Source: Terebella lapidaria | Lineage: Eukaryota; Annelida; Polychaeta; Terebellida; Terebellidae | DNA: 64,000 nucleotides | Direction: 5' to 3' | Assembly (NCBI GenBank): GCA_949152475.1 | Contig: OX424563.1 | Coordinates: forward strand, 5,863,001-5,927,000 | Shown here: piece by piece, positions 1 through 14,039 of the stretch | Position numbering within the stretch: the first letter of the stretch is position 1 | How the letters are laid out: each line of letters begins with the position of its first letter | Program-made: the position numbers and the translations under genes | The notes under the pieces: generated by a model | The model's database searches: none | What the model was told of the DNA's origin: nothing | What the model saw: the letters and a program-made list of their open reading frames with translations, nothing else

Positions 1-2372
1 AAAGACACCAACAACTATGCATATTTTTAATCATGATCTTTCAAATTGGATTCAACAATTTTTGTATGATTTTCAAGGTGGTGGTAGTACAATCCAATAT
101 CCATCATATTCACAACACTGACAATCCGGTGATTGCTCCAAATCTCAATGAAAAAATGAGATCGCTGGGAGAATGTCTATGCACCTGATACACGGGATAA
201 ACTAGAACAAGCTTTTCTTATCTTTAGTCAAAACGTTGAATGTTTTTCTCTATGAGTATAGAACAGAGGCAAATGGTTTTGCTGACATCTCTTGATAAAG
301 AGTACCACAGCAAGTCTCACACTGTGGTTCATTAGTCTGTAACTAGACTTTCCAGTCACCGACAACCGCATGGGTGTATCCTGCTGATGTCCTGCCATAC
401 CTGGCACACTAAATATGGTAATACTGACAAATTATCTTTACTTTCCAGCCAGTTTCTTTGCAGTGCCGATCCAAATTGCGAGAATTGACAAGTAGCAGCG
501 TGATGGATGCGAATCCATATGTACATGTATCCACCGAACTTTGTCCGGGGGATACAATCAGCATATAAACAATGTCACATATTAGTGAAGCATAACATAA
601 AATGCAACAACAAGTCTTACCACATGAATATCTGACTGTTATACATAATACATATTGTTGATTATTCTATTATACATTGTTCTATACATGTACACTGTTA
701 TCAATCAAGTCATACTCAAGTGATATTTGGGAAGTAGAAACTGAAAGGTTGTACAATTGGGACTCAAGCTATTTCCTTGGTACTATACAAAAGCTCTGGG
801 TCTGTGCGGAGTTACAAAAACATTCATGAAAATATTCAATCACATAAATATGGCAAACTCTTATAATGCAAAAGTAACATCAACCTCTACATAAAGAAAT
901 GAAATTATCAAAAATACTTTCACCTCAAATGATATCATCATTGTGTTCGACATGATATTGCACTACAGGCAGCAAAAACAGAAAAATAACAGGAAATGTG
1001 AACAAGTCTGTGGAAATTCTACCGGTATCTGATAATGTATGACTTGTATATGATCAAAATGAACACTACTTATTATAATCGACAAAAGAAATAAACTTTG
1101 GGTGAACAGAACGAGTAGTGTAAACATCTGAATATAAATAGACATTCATACTGCATTGTATGTAGTTACTTGTAAACTGTGAATATATCTGTGTGTGGCC
1201 ACGATATAAAGCATCTAAAGCACTGAAGTTTTGTTGAAATAGGACCACACAAATATTTACACGTTCTTCAGATAACTCTGAATGCACATACGGTACATGT
1301 ACATGTATACCAGTGAGGGAATTTATTTACAGTATCCAAAATCTGACACAAATCTCGTTCATCCATGACACCGATTCAGCTTCCAGGGGGACTCCACATG
1401 GTATCCATTAGGGCAGATAACCATATTTCAATATATAAAAGTTCAATACATGCAACCAGCTTATTTTGTGAATCTTTGATCCTCCTCTTGTTCGATCACA
1501 CAGGTTAGGCTAGAATAATTGAATGACACTACAATGTATTTGGATTACTGCGCAATAGTTTTATATGTGAAAAAAACTTTCTTTCAATTGTGTATGAATA
1601 TGTACATATATAGCACAGCATGGACAAACAATCAACAACTTCTGAGCAACAATATGAACATACGAATTACAATGTAAATGAATTTTAACACAACTGATAT
1701 TAGAATTTTTTCGCGAACATACTACATGTATTACAATCCCTCAAAATTATTTCCTGGTTTTACACAATTGCATTTCAAGTGCATCTTCATCCCTTGACCG
1801 ACAACAATCACTGTAAAACTATTCATTATCACCAAGTATTCATAACATAAACAATCTTTTGGGTGTGGCCACACATCTGAAGCTTGCTTTGATGTCTGAT
1901 GTCCAAGACACATGCTCCACTGATCCTAGTCATCCGTAACAATCCATTCATCAGAGTAACTCTCCGAGCACGGCACATCACCCTAGGTAACCACTTCAGA
2001 CCTCAAGGTTTCTCTGGTCGGAACTGAGGAGGCCTGAAAACGAGACTGAGGACATGGAGACAAAGGGTAGAGGTCGGTTAGTAGCAGGTCAGCAAGCGTG
2101 ACAGGCAGTGCTTCAGATAGGCTGAGCGGTGGAGAAGTTTGGCTCTTATCTAGTGTCAGAGAAGCTGAGTTATAGTAGAATGGATAGAAGGAATTTGGGG
2201 TGAATTATCCCAAAACTCAGCATGAGTGTTGGACAGGTGCAAGATATATCAATAATTGATAACATAACTTACTGATGGAGAGCAGTGAGAGTCTTGAAGA
2301 AAATATACTACAAGCAAGCAATTCTTAGCGAAACATGTCCCCCATCTTTGATACCATATTACCTTCATATGC
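1..2372. other. non-coding flank downstream of the SorCS gene
   Basis: AT-rich DNA with no open frame that resembles a known protein or is flanked by credible splice sites. Part of it may be 3' untranslated sequence of the minus-strand SorCS gene, but the main-family repeat at 2373-3663 lies between. I see no tRNA or clear transposon ends here. Confidence 0.6.
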
Positions 2373-3663
2373 AAAAAATTAGGCCAAGGGCCGAAGATAG
2401 GTTACGGGACAATGTTTAATATTTTAGATGTTAGCCAGGTCACTGGTTGATTTCAAGGTCAAGAGAATATTCAGCATATATAACATTAAGCATATATCAT
2501 GTCCACAGTTGATTGCTAAGCTGTAAATTCAATAATCAGAGAGATATTAGCAATTTTGTGCTGCGGCCTTGAAAATGAAGGGGCAAAGGTCAAATTCAAG
2601 ATCATCAAAATATTCAATGTATATCATTTTGTATATCATGTCCACAATCGATTCCCAAGCCATACAATCAATAGAGGAGCTAGATATGAGCCAGTTTGTC
2701 CTTGGACCTTGAAAATGAGGTCAGAGGTCAAATTCAAGGTCACGAGAATATTCAGCATATATCATTTCCTATATGTCCACAATTGATTCCTAAGCTGTAA
2801 AGTCGATAACAAGCGAGATATTAGCCATTTTGTCTTGTGACCTTGAAAATGAGTTCGAAGGTCAAATTCAAGGTCATCAGAATATTCAGCATATATCATT
2901 TCCTATATGTCCACAATTGATTCCTAAGCTGTAGAGTCGATAATAAGCGAGATATAAGCCATTTTGTGCTCTGACCTTGAAACTGAGGTCAGAGGTCAAA
3001 TTCAAGGTCACGAGAATAGTCAGCATATATTATTTCCTATATGTCCACAATTGATTCCCAAGCTGTAGAGTCGATAATAAGCGAGATATAAGCCATTTTG
3101 TGCTCTGACCTTGAAACTGAGGTCAGAGGTCAAATTCAAGGTCACGAGAATATTCAGCATATATCATTTCCTATATGTCCACAATTGATTTCTAGTCTCT
3201 GATATCAATATTAAGTGAGATATTAGGCATAATGTGTCCCATTATAAAGCATAGGAGAATTTAACATGGGAAAGTCTCATTTGGGCCGAGTTTGGGCCAA
3301 AATGGCCGACTTCGAGCGATTCAAGCGCAACGAAATTTATAGACATCATAGAAGTACATATGACGAGTCTTATGTATCAAAAAGAAAAAAAGTTACTGAA
3401 CAGATTTTGAGAAAATGGCCGCCAAAGTCCAAAATCAGGCCTTTTTCGTCGAAAACGGCCGCCATTTTGAAGAAAAAGCGAAAATCAAAAAACTAAAAAA
3501 TACCTCCTTCTTGAATTATTTTTAAGTATTTTTGTGCAAAATTTCAGAAAAATTCGCCCGTAAACAAAAAAGATAAAAATGTGGACGACGACGACGGACG
3601 CCGGACGACGGACGCAACGCCATGCCAATAGGTTATCGGACCATAGGTCCGGTAACCTAAAAA
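2373..3663 (+). repeat. Helentron/pearl-like non-autonomous element, copy A
   Basis: The left end is an A-run followed by a short palindrome (TTAGGCCAAGGGCCGAA, near 2379) and a GGTTACGGGAC motif. The core has about six copies of a 134-bp unit; shared landmarks recur at 2767, 2901, 3035 and 3169. The right part is rich in GCCGCCATTTT and GACGACGGAC motifs and ends in a hairpin at 3631-3657 (GGTTATCGGACC / GGTCCGGTAACC) followed by CTAA. A hairpin next to a CTAA terminus and a tandem core recall Helentron-derived HINE or bivalve pearl elements; that assignment is inference. It carries no protein gene and starts about 70 bp past the SorCS stop. Confidence 0.75.
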
Positions 3664-3733
3664 TGCCTAGATTTACTGGCAACTAGCATTTACCATTGAT
3701 GATTCTGCAAAGCATTACATGTAATCTCAACCC

Positions 3734-6700
3734 CTACAGACCCAAACTGTTATACATGCGCGTACCTAGAGGGTCCCCAACACCCCTGACCATCTGATCG
3801 TCCTCAGACAGCCTGAGTCTCTGGCTGTCGCCCGGTCCCCCCAGGTCCAGTGGGGGGTCATCGTCGTCTGTGTCGTCAAGGAGACTATCCGGCTCCCCCG
3901 GCCCCTCGGCCTGCTGGCTCCGTAACAGTCGGTACCGCCGGGCCTGGCTCGAGAATGTCCTAGGGAGAGCAATCAACAGACATGTCTAGGAGAGTTGTTT
4001 GAACAAATATGTCTGTGATGATAAAACAAAAACACTTGTACTCTCCCTCATCGAGAGATTAATCCATAATGCTATACATTTTCCTACATTTTAATGAATA
4101 CATTCTTACATTTTAATGAATAGGAGATGTGAAGTCAGGCACGCTTACTTTTTGTAGTAGAGTATGACCAGCATACTGACAAATATTGCCGACACAAGGA
4201 TCGGGACACACACGTACACTGCCAAGTAGTTGTTTGTCCCGGATCCATCTGGATCCACTGCAACATGAGAAAATACAATGTTTAATGAGATTATATTGAA
4301 ACAGCTGGTAAATAACTTAGGTAAAAGTGATTATCAATCTCAACATGACAGAAAGATAAGTATCTGAGTGACCTTGAATGACTTTGACGGAGGTGACTCG
4401 GATGAAGAGGTATGGCTGTAGGGAGTCGATCCTGAAGTCGTCACGGGACAGCAGTACTCGGAAGTCAGATCCAGGCAGGTTCTGCAGAGTCTTGGAGATC
4501 TGTGTACCATAAGCGATGCAGGGTAGATTATGCTTAGATACATACATACATACACATTTTCTGTAGATCGGCTACTCGACAAAGATTCTGTCTATTTTTG
4601 TTATGAATGAATGACTGTTACTACATGCTTGTATGTCGTGAATCAAGCAGACATGTCCCAGTATAAAGCCACCTTGTCTATGGATGAGTCGGAGGTGAGC
4701 TCCTGGCTAGTCGGCAGTACAGACACCTCCGCCACGGTCCGCGACGTGTCCTTGAGAACCACTACCTCCAGCCGAGACATGTCAATGTTCTGTGTCTGCA
4801 AGTGTTACAGCATCTTGTACAGTTAATCCAAATCACTCGACTGGAAGAATACCTTAAAGCATAGAAGAAGTATAGTTCTCCGACCTAATGTATTATACCA
4901 TTTCAACAAGAACAACATCACTGTTACCATGGTTACTCTGGCAGTTGCAGGTTGTGACACCATATTTACCTTGGCAAGCGCCTCATGTAGTCTGTGGGCA
5001 AAGAGATCCTGCCAGATGACAGTTCCATCGTTGATCAGGTCCAGAGTGTCTTCAAACGTCAGCTGGTGGATGGTCAGTGTGCCGTAGACAGGAACAGTCA
5101 GCATCCGGAACACCGAGTCCCCTCCGTTCATTGCTTCAACAAACACCGTGTAGTTACTGGCTTTCTTGTACGTGTGACGCACCGTCGTATCAAAGGTCAA
5201 CTTAGCATCTCGATCAGACATCTGCACCAATCAATAACATTCATGATATATAAACATATGCATGAGAACATATGCATTTATGGTCGGTGTAGTATGCATG
5301 GTTGAATCTGCCTTATTTCAATCAAAACATGTAAATCATACCAGATATGTTTCATAGGGTCTGAAAGTCATGTGCCGTCATGGTGAAATTTTGGTGACAA
5401 ACAAACATACACCTTTTGTTTATTTTCAGTAGAACTCCATTCAGAACTGACATTAATCATGTAACACAAAAAAGTGTATGTTTGTTTGTCACCAAAATCA
5501 CACCATGATGACATACGATCTTAAGCCTTATTGTCTGCTTTCATAATATATTGCTAGGGAGACAACATTGAATTTCTCTTCCACATGCTAACTATTACAT
5601 CATTATGATGTTCTGACATATAGTCTGTTTTTCACCATATGTGGAAAAGTTCATGCGCTCACCTCATCTCCAAACTTCCACATGAAGTGCACTCCCGGTT
5701 GAATCAGAAAGAATGGGTCAAACTTGTCTCCTAGAGTCACCTCAAACAGCACTGGGAAGCCAACCTGGGAACCGTGGGGCAGGTTCACCACCAGACCCTC
5801 GATCATCTCTGTTGGAGTACAGAAGCTTGTAAATAAACAAACAGGAAAATATGTGTGCTGAATGATACATAGCTATAGCCTGTGTTGAGGAGCACAGTCC
5901 CATGTGAGATCACTTCATTTGATATGAGGTGGTTTTCCATGATATTGATGATGATTCAATGCTTATAAAGACGAGATACTTCACAGTTTTGCTGTACCTT
6001 CTACCAGTACAGTCTGTGAGACGCTAGTTTTGCCGTTTTTGTTCTCAGCGAGCACGGACACTTGGAAGGTTCCCCTCTTGGTGAAGGTGTGTGTCTGGTT
6101 GGCAGCGGCATCAAAACCCTTCTTTGTAACCGGCGGTGTACTGTCACCAAAGGTCCACGTGTAAGAGGTGGAGACCTTGGATCCCTGACAACGTCAATGT
6201 ACCAAAGTCAGTCCTGGATACATGCTAGCACTTTGAAGTATCAACCTTTTCTTTCATTATAGAATTTTTGTTTTCAGTTCTCCTTCCCACCCTGATTATC
6301 ATAGCAATATACACTAAGTTTAATGACTCAGCCACATGATCTTTCAATGTAGCGTATGATACTTCCACACAATAAATCAACAGAGGGCAGCATTGTGATA
6401 GAGGTCAGTTTCAGCACCAAATCACAAATGAAAATTTTCTGTAGATAAAAACAATTTTGGTGGTGAAATTACGGAATAATTATCTCATAAGGACCACTAA
6501 ATCAGTGATGCCAACTGGTGTTACATATACTAGTAGTCCTGAACGCCACCATCCAGACCGTTGCACAACTCTACATTCCACTGAACATACCCTCTCCTGA
6601 ACTAGGATGAACTGAGCTGACTGGCCGACATGGACGACCCGTCGCCCTGACAACAGCAGGTGCAGACCCTCTGCCTTCATCAACGGACAGGGGGTCAGGG

Positions 6701-9700
6701 TGGGAGTCAGTGCAGACAACTCCGGGGTGCACTTGTCTGATGCGACCTTCCGGTAACTATGGCAACCAGGTACAAGCATTACATACCAGCATAAATACAT
6801 AACGATACATAAATGTCATGTTATCATGTATTTCTGATGTTGTGTAATTCTGACAGATTTACACACACATTATTTTAATTGGTGAGTCAAGTGCCACTCG
6901 TGTACTAACCCTGATGATTTGTTGTACATATGGCCCTCTTCACAGGAACCCACGGGGCGGTTCACATCAAACCAACTTGCGACTGAGCACTTTTTGGTTG
7001 TCGTGTTCTGTATATAGCCATAGTCACTACACAGAACAGGAAGAAGGTATACATGTAAACAATGTTTTTTTGCATTTTATGTGCGTAGACTGTCTGTGAA
7101 GTTAATTCTGCATGTTGACTCACCACTCATAGTCCTCCATGACACACTTGCACAGTTTGGTGCTGACAGCCTTTTCGTAGTTCCTGCCGTTGTAACACTC
7201 GGAATCTGGCTTTCTGCGGCGATATGTCAGCTTCTGACCCAGTAAACATTGGTGGTTCGGCTACAAAGGTATATAAACAAGAACATGTGGTGCATTGGTG
7301 TGACAGTATACCACTCAATATATAACTGATTAAAGTGATGCGTCATGTGTTGTATTCTAATGGTCTGTAGGCTGAGTACTAACCACCATGTCTGTGGGGA
7401 ACCAGTCCATGTAGTCTGTGTTGTTGTTACACTGGCGACTCAGGATGCTGGTGAAGTCGACCATCACAATCACCCAGCCAGGCTGAGCCTCGTCGTGGCC
7501 GAATATCCTACAGGACAGCAAGCATACTTGTCCATCAGTGGACAGATAAAGTGGGTGATGGAGAAACTAACATGACAGCTCTGTAGAGAGTGAGGGCTGC
7601 CTTGTATACATACACAACCGTCCTCGTCTCTATTCCAGGGTCGTTGAGTACAGCGTCCACTCTCATCGTGTCGTTAGTGTACTTGTAAGTGTACCAGTGT
7701 CGTCCCTCGTCATGGCTATAGCTGTGACAAACACAACACATCGCTCAGTCATACAACACAGAAACCATAATGCACGGTGGGAGTTCACGTCAACTTTGTT
7801 ATTTGAATAATAAGATGAATATCTTTCTTACAATGACATGTTCTAGCTTACTGTATGAGGTTCTCTTTTCCAGTCTGCTGTACATGTTGCGGCACTACAA
7901 CCACAGCACCCCCTTGATCTAGGATGTTGGCTTCGTATCGGTCGGTCTCAGCGAGCACCTGGGGCAAAATTAAAGTATGTATATATGAGACCCTAGTCAC
8001 ACGGAACATTGACTATTGATACAGTCAGCTGCGAACAAGTCTCACAAATGTCAAACTGTACAAATCTCACAAATTTCCAAGAGGTTCCTCCATCCGTTGA
8101 CATGAGAAGCGTTGTGTTCTCGTATCCATGCAGCATATCACCATAGTTACCTGGGAACAGATGTCAAATTGAGAACAGGATAATAAACAAATACACACAG
8201 CCAGTGCAGGATGATATATATGTGAGCTCAGAATGTTAATGGTATATTTAAGAGTTCAGATGTTTATGGTATATTCAGAGTTCAGAATGTTTATCATATA
8301 CATATCTGACAGCATTGATCGATGACTCACCCATGCCAAGGAGAACTCCTGGAGCGTTTTTCTCAGAGATGACGTGTGTCAGGTGAAGGCTGCATCCGTT
8401 CTCCTGCGACAGAAATAATGGCTGAGGAATACCTCAAAGTCCCATGTTGTACACAAAAGTTGTGAAATATATTATAATTAGACATCATTCACATTATTAC
8501 TTAGTCCAGTTATTCCTATGTAGTGCATATTTACTGGAACTATGATCGACACAAAATGAGAAACACAAAATTTGCAGTTTACAAGTATGTACAGTTATGT
8601 ACATCATTCAACAAAATCATTTACTCTCTGTACATGAGAGGAAATAAAGCACTCACAATTTTACAGTTGATTGTTTTGTTAGCAGTATCTTTCTCTGGAG
8701 CTGGGATCCTGACCCAGTTACCACCCTGGTCAAAAGTAATGACTGATTGCAGACCAGAGTGTGATCCCAGACCTTTCTTCTGGTTGGCGATGAACACTCC
8801 ACGTAAACCTTGAACCTGAGCAAGGAAAGATGTTCAAGCAACATATTTGCGATATCACTGCTGATAAATTTCACAGATCTTTGGTATATTGTTGTTGATT
8901 GAATGTAAATTTAACCTCAATTTTATGAAAGTTTGTGTTTTAGGTAGTATATTGGAAGAGAGGTTTTTTGTGTTCCGTTCTCTCAAACAGTAACTCAAGT
9001 TCACAACTGGCCATGTTTCGAGCAGTGTTGCTCACCTCCCTGAGACCGACATCAGTGACGGATTCGAGGGACGTTGTGTAGAACTGGCCAGTCATGTCAG
9101 AGAGGTACAGCGTAGATATCGTGTAGTAGTAACTGGATGACGGCTGACTGCCCGCCACAAACACCTGACCCTCATCAGCATTCAGGATGTTCAGGTCCTG
9201 GGGGAATATCACAGGGAATGTCTCATCATAGATCATGTGATAGCTTTAGTGAACGACAAACATTTACCTGAGAACCTATATTAAAATTGAATATGTAATA
9301 TGCATGTATTTTTCTCCTACATTATACCAAGGCTGAAAGTTATTTGTCTGACAGACGTCACATGAAAAACCATGACAATAGCTCATCGGTCAATATAGGC
9401 AGTTAAGCTAACAACAGAACAGTTGTTTACCTCAGGGTGGTGGTTCCTAGGAAAGAAAGCCATTTTGAAAGGTTGTCGCATCCAGGACACATAAAGCCAG
9501 GTGGCATACTGTGATGCCTTCTGTACAAAGATGTACTCATCCATGACGAGCAGTGAGTCCACCTGGATCGCTCCTAGTGTTGGGTCCATCGTCACTTCAT
9601 AGATGTTTATACCTTGGCATGACTTTGCCTTGTACAGGTACTCCGCTAGTGCAAGAGCATCAGCCAGTCAATATATATTACAATACATGTACAAGTGTGT

Positions 9701-12700
9701 AGGTCTAACTATTTATATATCTAATGTAATCTAAGTAGGTGTATACATGTAATTTACTCACAAGTGAGTGGATCAAACACCTCCATATGGACGACATAGT
9801 CCTCATTCTGGCCCCGAACCCCCCAGAAATACCTCGGGTTCACGTAGTTGTCAACTTTTTGCCAACTTGCAGCAAAGTCTCGGCTAACCCACAACTGAAA
9901 AATTTTTGAATTTGACAGTGGTGAATTTATCACAAATGAAAACTTTCATAAAAACAAAACAAATAGACGAAGAGCAAAGTAGGTGATATAAATAATGTAT
10001 GGCCAAGATGTTGATGATCTGAAAGTGACTGTGTTTCCCTGACCTGTTTTTCGGCCTGGTAGTAACACAACAGGTAGTCCGGGTTGCTTGGATGAAAAGT
10101 GATTTTATCGCTGGATGCAGACTCTGGTCCACAACCTTTCCGAGTGGTGTACGTTACACCTTCATCTGATGTCACATGAAGATTGTTGTTCTTCTGGTCC
10201 ACAAAGATCAGCTGAACAAATAAAACATTACATATAAACTATAAACATAATTATTCTAAACTTGCCAACACAAGTAAACAGATCTTCATTTATACTCACT
10301 GAAAATTGGAGGTAACTTTTTAAACATTTATTTCACTAATTACAACCTAGCATGTTTAGCGGATCTCTTATTAGAAACCTGAGTCATATTCTGCTAGTAT
10401 AATCACTATTAATCAGACATTCAAATGCTTTAAATGACAACCTCTAATATTTTTTTCAAATGATACAATAGCTTTTGATAGCATGTCAATATCTCGAATA
10501 GTATTCAAACCTTTTTTTTGTCACTCGGTGCAGCAAGGTAGTATGCTATCAGAGCATCTTTGGGGAGATTTGTTACGTCGTGAAAAGATTTCCCATAATT
10601 ATCAGACCTGAAAATATGCAATGTATCAACTCTCAAAGTTGGAATAAGGTGAATTTTAACATAATTTCATTTGCATCTGGCTCGCTGATTTCACCAGTAC
10701 AATTATATTGTATTAAGTGAGGAATTTAGCAGTACCTCCATAGTTTGCTACTTGGTACAGATCCATTTGCCACCCGCTGACGACTTAGAATGAACATCAC
10801 CTGTGACCAGATTGTATTGGTAATGTATTTGTTGTTAAACAACATACTTGTTGTTACATAAAACGTAGTGGAATCACATGTAGTGCAATATATCAAGATA
10901 CATGACCATTACCATTACTAAATAGTATATATCATGTATATAAAAGTGGTAATATTGTTGTACACATGACAAATTTGTTATCTATATCATCTTAGCTGCA
11001 GGTTAATTAGACTAAATAATGCTGTAGAAGGGTAATAATAACTTATACCAAAGAAAAAATTAGCATTTAATGGATTCCAGTATTTCTGCAGAGTTTAGCA
11101 CAATTTGCTGCCAGCTGCTGGCAACTGATGAGTATGATGAAGTTGACTCCAGTCAACTTTGCAGGAGTTGTGGTTTAAATACCAATGCACAACACTGTAC
11201 AATAGCCTATTTGACAGTATTTTTGCATGCCCTACATCTAAAGAGACAGCATGTAACTCTAATGTAACTATCCGGGGTCTGCTTTTGGTGATGCACTGGC
11301 CAACTACCAATATAATGCATTAAAGCCGACGAATGTATATCCTGTACTATAGTCCTGGGTCAGCATTCTAATCTGGCTATATGATGTACATGTATATAGA
11401 CATTGGATATAACAGTTTTGAGCACCTGTACAGGATGGAATAGATTGACAATATTTCCCACAACATCCCTGCAATGACCATCTGTAATGGTTGTGTTTCT
11501 AAGACTGCCAGTGCTGTAATACGAAATGCTACACCACAGTGAAACAAGAAATCCGTATGATTTGATAAAGAATGAGCAATCTTAGGGCAGCAGTCTTGCC
11601 AGTGGCTGAACAGAGCCAAGACAGGAATCAAAGTATATCATGATTTCACCCACAGTATATCATGTTTTCATGATCTGATGATAGTCAGGTACACACTATA
11701 TTATTACATCCCTAAGTTTGAATCCAGTCAGTTGGTAGGTAACACTTCACCATTGAGCCACTGAAATCCTGATGACATTTACAACAGGACTTCATCTGAA
11801 TCAGCCTGAGCCACGCGGATCTCCACGTCGCTCAGGCTGCATCTGAATGACATAATGAATATTAACCCCAAAAGTGGATCTCCAACCTATAGTGATCGAT
11901 ATGGGTGGTTGATGTTGGCATCAATCGCTCATAGCCTGAGCTCAGAGCCAAACAGCACTGACCTCATATCTCCTGGATACAAACCAAGCTGTTAGTGACG
12001 GACTAATAACCAAAGAGACTGTTACCAACTGGGAATTCCACACACGGATGCTCTGTTTCTACCTGCACACCACCAGACTGAGGATACTAGAAGCCACTGC
12101 TGACGTTCCTCAACGCCGAAAGGCTGCGCCTAACTGAGAGGCGGGAATCACACAAGACAAGACAAGACATAGCGATGTATCGATTACCAGGTTGAAAAGC
12201 CACTTTTGGGGATAACAAAATATGGGACTTATCTAGAATAGCACAATGAAACGTTCCATTGAATTCACCTATCCCTTGCCGCAGTGTTAACAGATAGCAT
12301 GTTGTCAAAACACCAGTTTTCAAAGTGTGATAATGCTATTTTAATTTCTTCTCAATAAAAGTGATATTTTTTTTTTCGTTCCCTGAGGGGATTTTCTTAG
12401 CTTTGGCAGTGATTACGGATGGTTCCTCAGTGCTGTTGAGACGGCCGCGAGGAATTTTCTTTATTCAATGGGAAGGATAGGAAACGTTTCATTGTGAATA
12501 GATTGCTGGCTGCGCAGAATTACCAGAAAAGATCATGATGATTCTATTTAAATAACAAAAAGTAAACACTGACAGTGCTGCTATTTCCCGTCCAATGCAC
12601 TATGGCCTCGTTATGTGACTCGTCCGGCAATATTGTTGTGTGTACACCGAGCTTGCTGCTGTCAGTCGTGACATGATTGCTTGGTACAGAGGGGGCGTTA

Positions 12701-12897
12701 TCTGTGGTGTCTCGGCGCGTTCTCGAGTGGACCGTTTCAAGTTCAGCTGACGGCCTTTCCGACCTGACAGTCGGCAAACTTAGCGTTACCATTCCATCGT
12801 CGACAATTTTCGGTGTGGTAATTTTTGCATCTGTCAATAGCGATGACAGAAATGCAAAAAGGAGAGGAAAGTTGTAGAAACTTCGTCTCGGTTTCAT
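3734..12897 (-). CDS. SorCS-type VPS10 domain sorting receptor, 23 exons, 1128 aa
   Basis: Type I receptor of the Vps10p/sortilin family, which sorts ligands between Golgi, cell surface and endosomes. Exons in order: 12897-12574, 10800-10736, 10607-10511, 10211-10044, 9894-9762, 9645-9431, 9197-9036, 8815-8657, 8403-8331, 8150-8071, 7958-7852, 7721-7614, 7507-7387, 7260-7124, 7026-6910, 6756-6591, 6184-6005, 5806-5663, 5221-4970, 4789-4673, 4499-4373, 4257-4149, 3959-3734. All introns are GT-AG, and the phases agree to a total of 1129 codons. Signal peptide about residues 1-24; furin-type propeptide site RTRR 59-62; VPS10 propeller about 95-600 with the SKLWR and GLRGVF motifs; cysteine-rich 10CC module about 605-745; PKD-like region from 745 (WTFGDS, then FMWKFGDE); membrane helix about 1027-1050. 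The 78-residue tail has an acidic dileucine motif (EPDSLL, followed by DDTDDDD) suited to AP-1/GGA adaptors. The PKD-like region places it with SorCS rather than sortilin. It looks intact. Confidence 0.93.
5364..5520. mobile_element. short TIR element (MITE) in SorCS intron 18
   Basis: About 157 bp with long terminal inverted repeats. The left arm at 5381-5412 and right arm at 5474-5505 match at about 30 of 32 positions (both contain GGTGACAAACAAACATACAC), and weaker pairing extends outward to an AAGTCATGTGCCGTCA-like end. A second copy lies at 46862-47025. No coding capacity; no clear target duplication. Confidence 0.75.
10801..12573. other. SorCS intron 1, non-coding
   Basis: First and longest intron of the SorCS gene. 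No coding similarity is seen in it. A short inverted repeat (CAGCCTGAGC / GCTCAGGCTG) lies near 11802-11839 and is flanked by the direct repeat CATCTGAAT. I saw no transposon with complete ends. Confidence 0.6.
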
Positions 12898-14039
12898 GTT
12901 TCTGTTTTGGGTGACGTAAATGGGTACGATCGATTGACTGTTACGCTGGACCTCAAAAGTCGCAAAGTACAGGAAAGTGTAAGAGACTAGAATCTGTACT
13001 GTACAAACCCTACACCAAAATTTAACTAAATTGTCTATTTAGAAAAGGATGAACATGACAATGAGACCAGTGAATCTTATTTTTGTTAGAAAAATATGTA
13101 CGCTATTGCATAGTCGCAAACATATATAGGACCAATGATCCTGCACAGCTTAGCTAACCGAACCTATCCAGATTTCCACAGCATGATGGGGTCTAATAAT
13201 ATGTACATTTATGTTTGAAACAAAGCATTCAGAAAAAGTAAAAAAAAAAAATTTGTGACATCAAAAATAGGACAATATGGACAATCATGTCACGAATTAT
13301 TGCCAAAATCATCACAATGTACCGTAGAAGTAGTACTACTATGATACTGCGGAAATATGAAAGAAGCTTATGATCGCTGTTCAGGGCTGCTTTGTTAGAC
13401 GTCACTGATAATGTTGCACTCATGAAATATATGTTTCAATTGAACGGGGATGTGGACCATGGATAAAATATTAAAATTGTGAGATCTCCATAATATAAAA
13501 TCGAGACAGGCGGATCCAGTGGAGGGAGGGGGGGAGGGGGGGGGGGACGGGCATTACGTGGGGCTTGGTCACCTCTCCTCTTTACCGGAAAAAAGGTTGG
13601 AATATGTTCTTAAACAGGATAATTGAAGTGAGTTTATGTGAAATTTAAACTCAGGAGATGCCAATAAGCTACAACATAAAATGAAAAAAGCTTTCGTTTC
13701 TCAGTCTCATCGGGGTCGCTTTGTTTATCAAAAAAAAAAAAAAAAACGAGCGAGAACGAGCGTGCTCGTTTCTGGGCCCCGAGCTGTTTTGAACTCAAAT
13801 CGGCCCTCTTCCCCAAAATTCCTGATCTGCCCCTGGAGACCATGCAAGCATTCAAGACACACACAAAAACAAAATAAAGTAAATACTGGTATCATGAGTT
13901 GTAGGCTACTCTCGGATTAAAAAAAAGTTCAAGTTCAGACTCAAGTTCAGGCTCAGAAACAGTTCTAATATTAGTACTACAATTAATCATATAGTTGTGC
14001 TAGTTGTAGTCGAACAAACGGAACAAAAAAATGTGGGGA
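12898..14039. other. upstream region of SorCS; low-complexity and repeat DNA
   Basis: This holds the presumed promoter and 5' leader of the minus-strand SorCS gene, but no TATA box or splice site could be chosen with confidence. From about 13500 the sequence is a dispersed-repeat remnant: a GCGGATCCAG-type motif followed by a G tract and, further on, an A tract. No coding exon is recognised. Confidence 0.5.
13521..13551 (+). repeat. G-rich tract with quadruplex potential
   Basis: Thirty-one bases, nearly all G, interrupted by single A residues and ending in ACGG. It has far more than four G-runs of three or more, so G-quadruplex formation is plausible on the plus strand. Similar G tracts occur at about 23476 and 24150 and a C tract at about 30087. 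Confidence 0.7.
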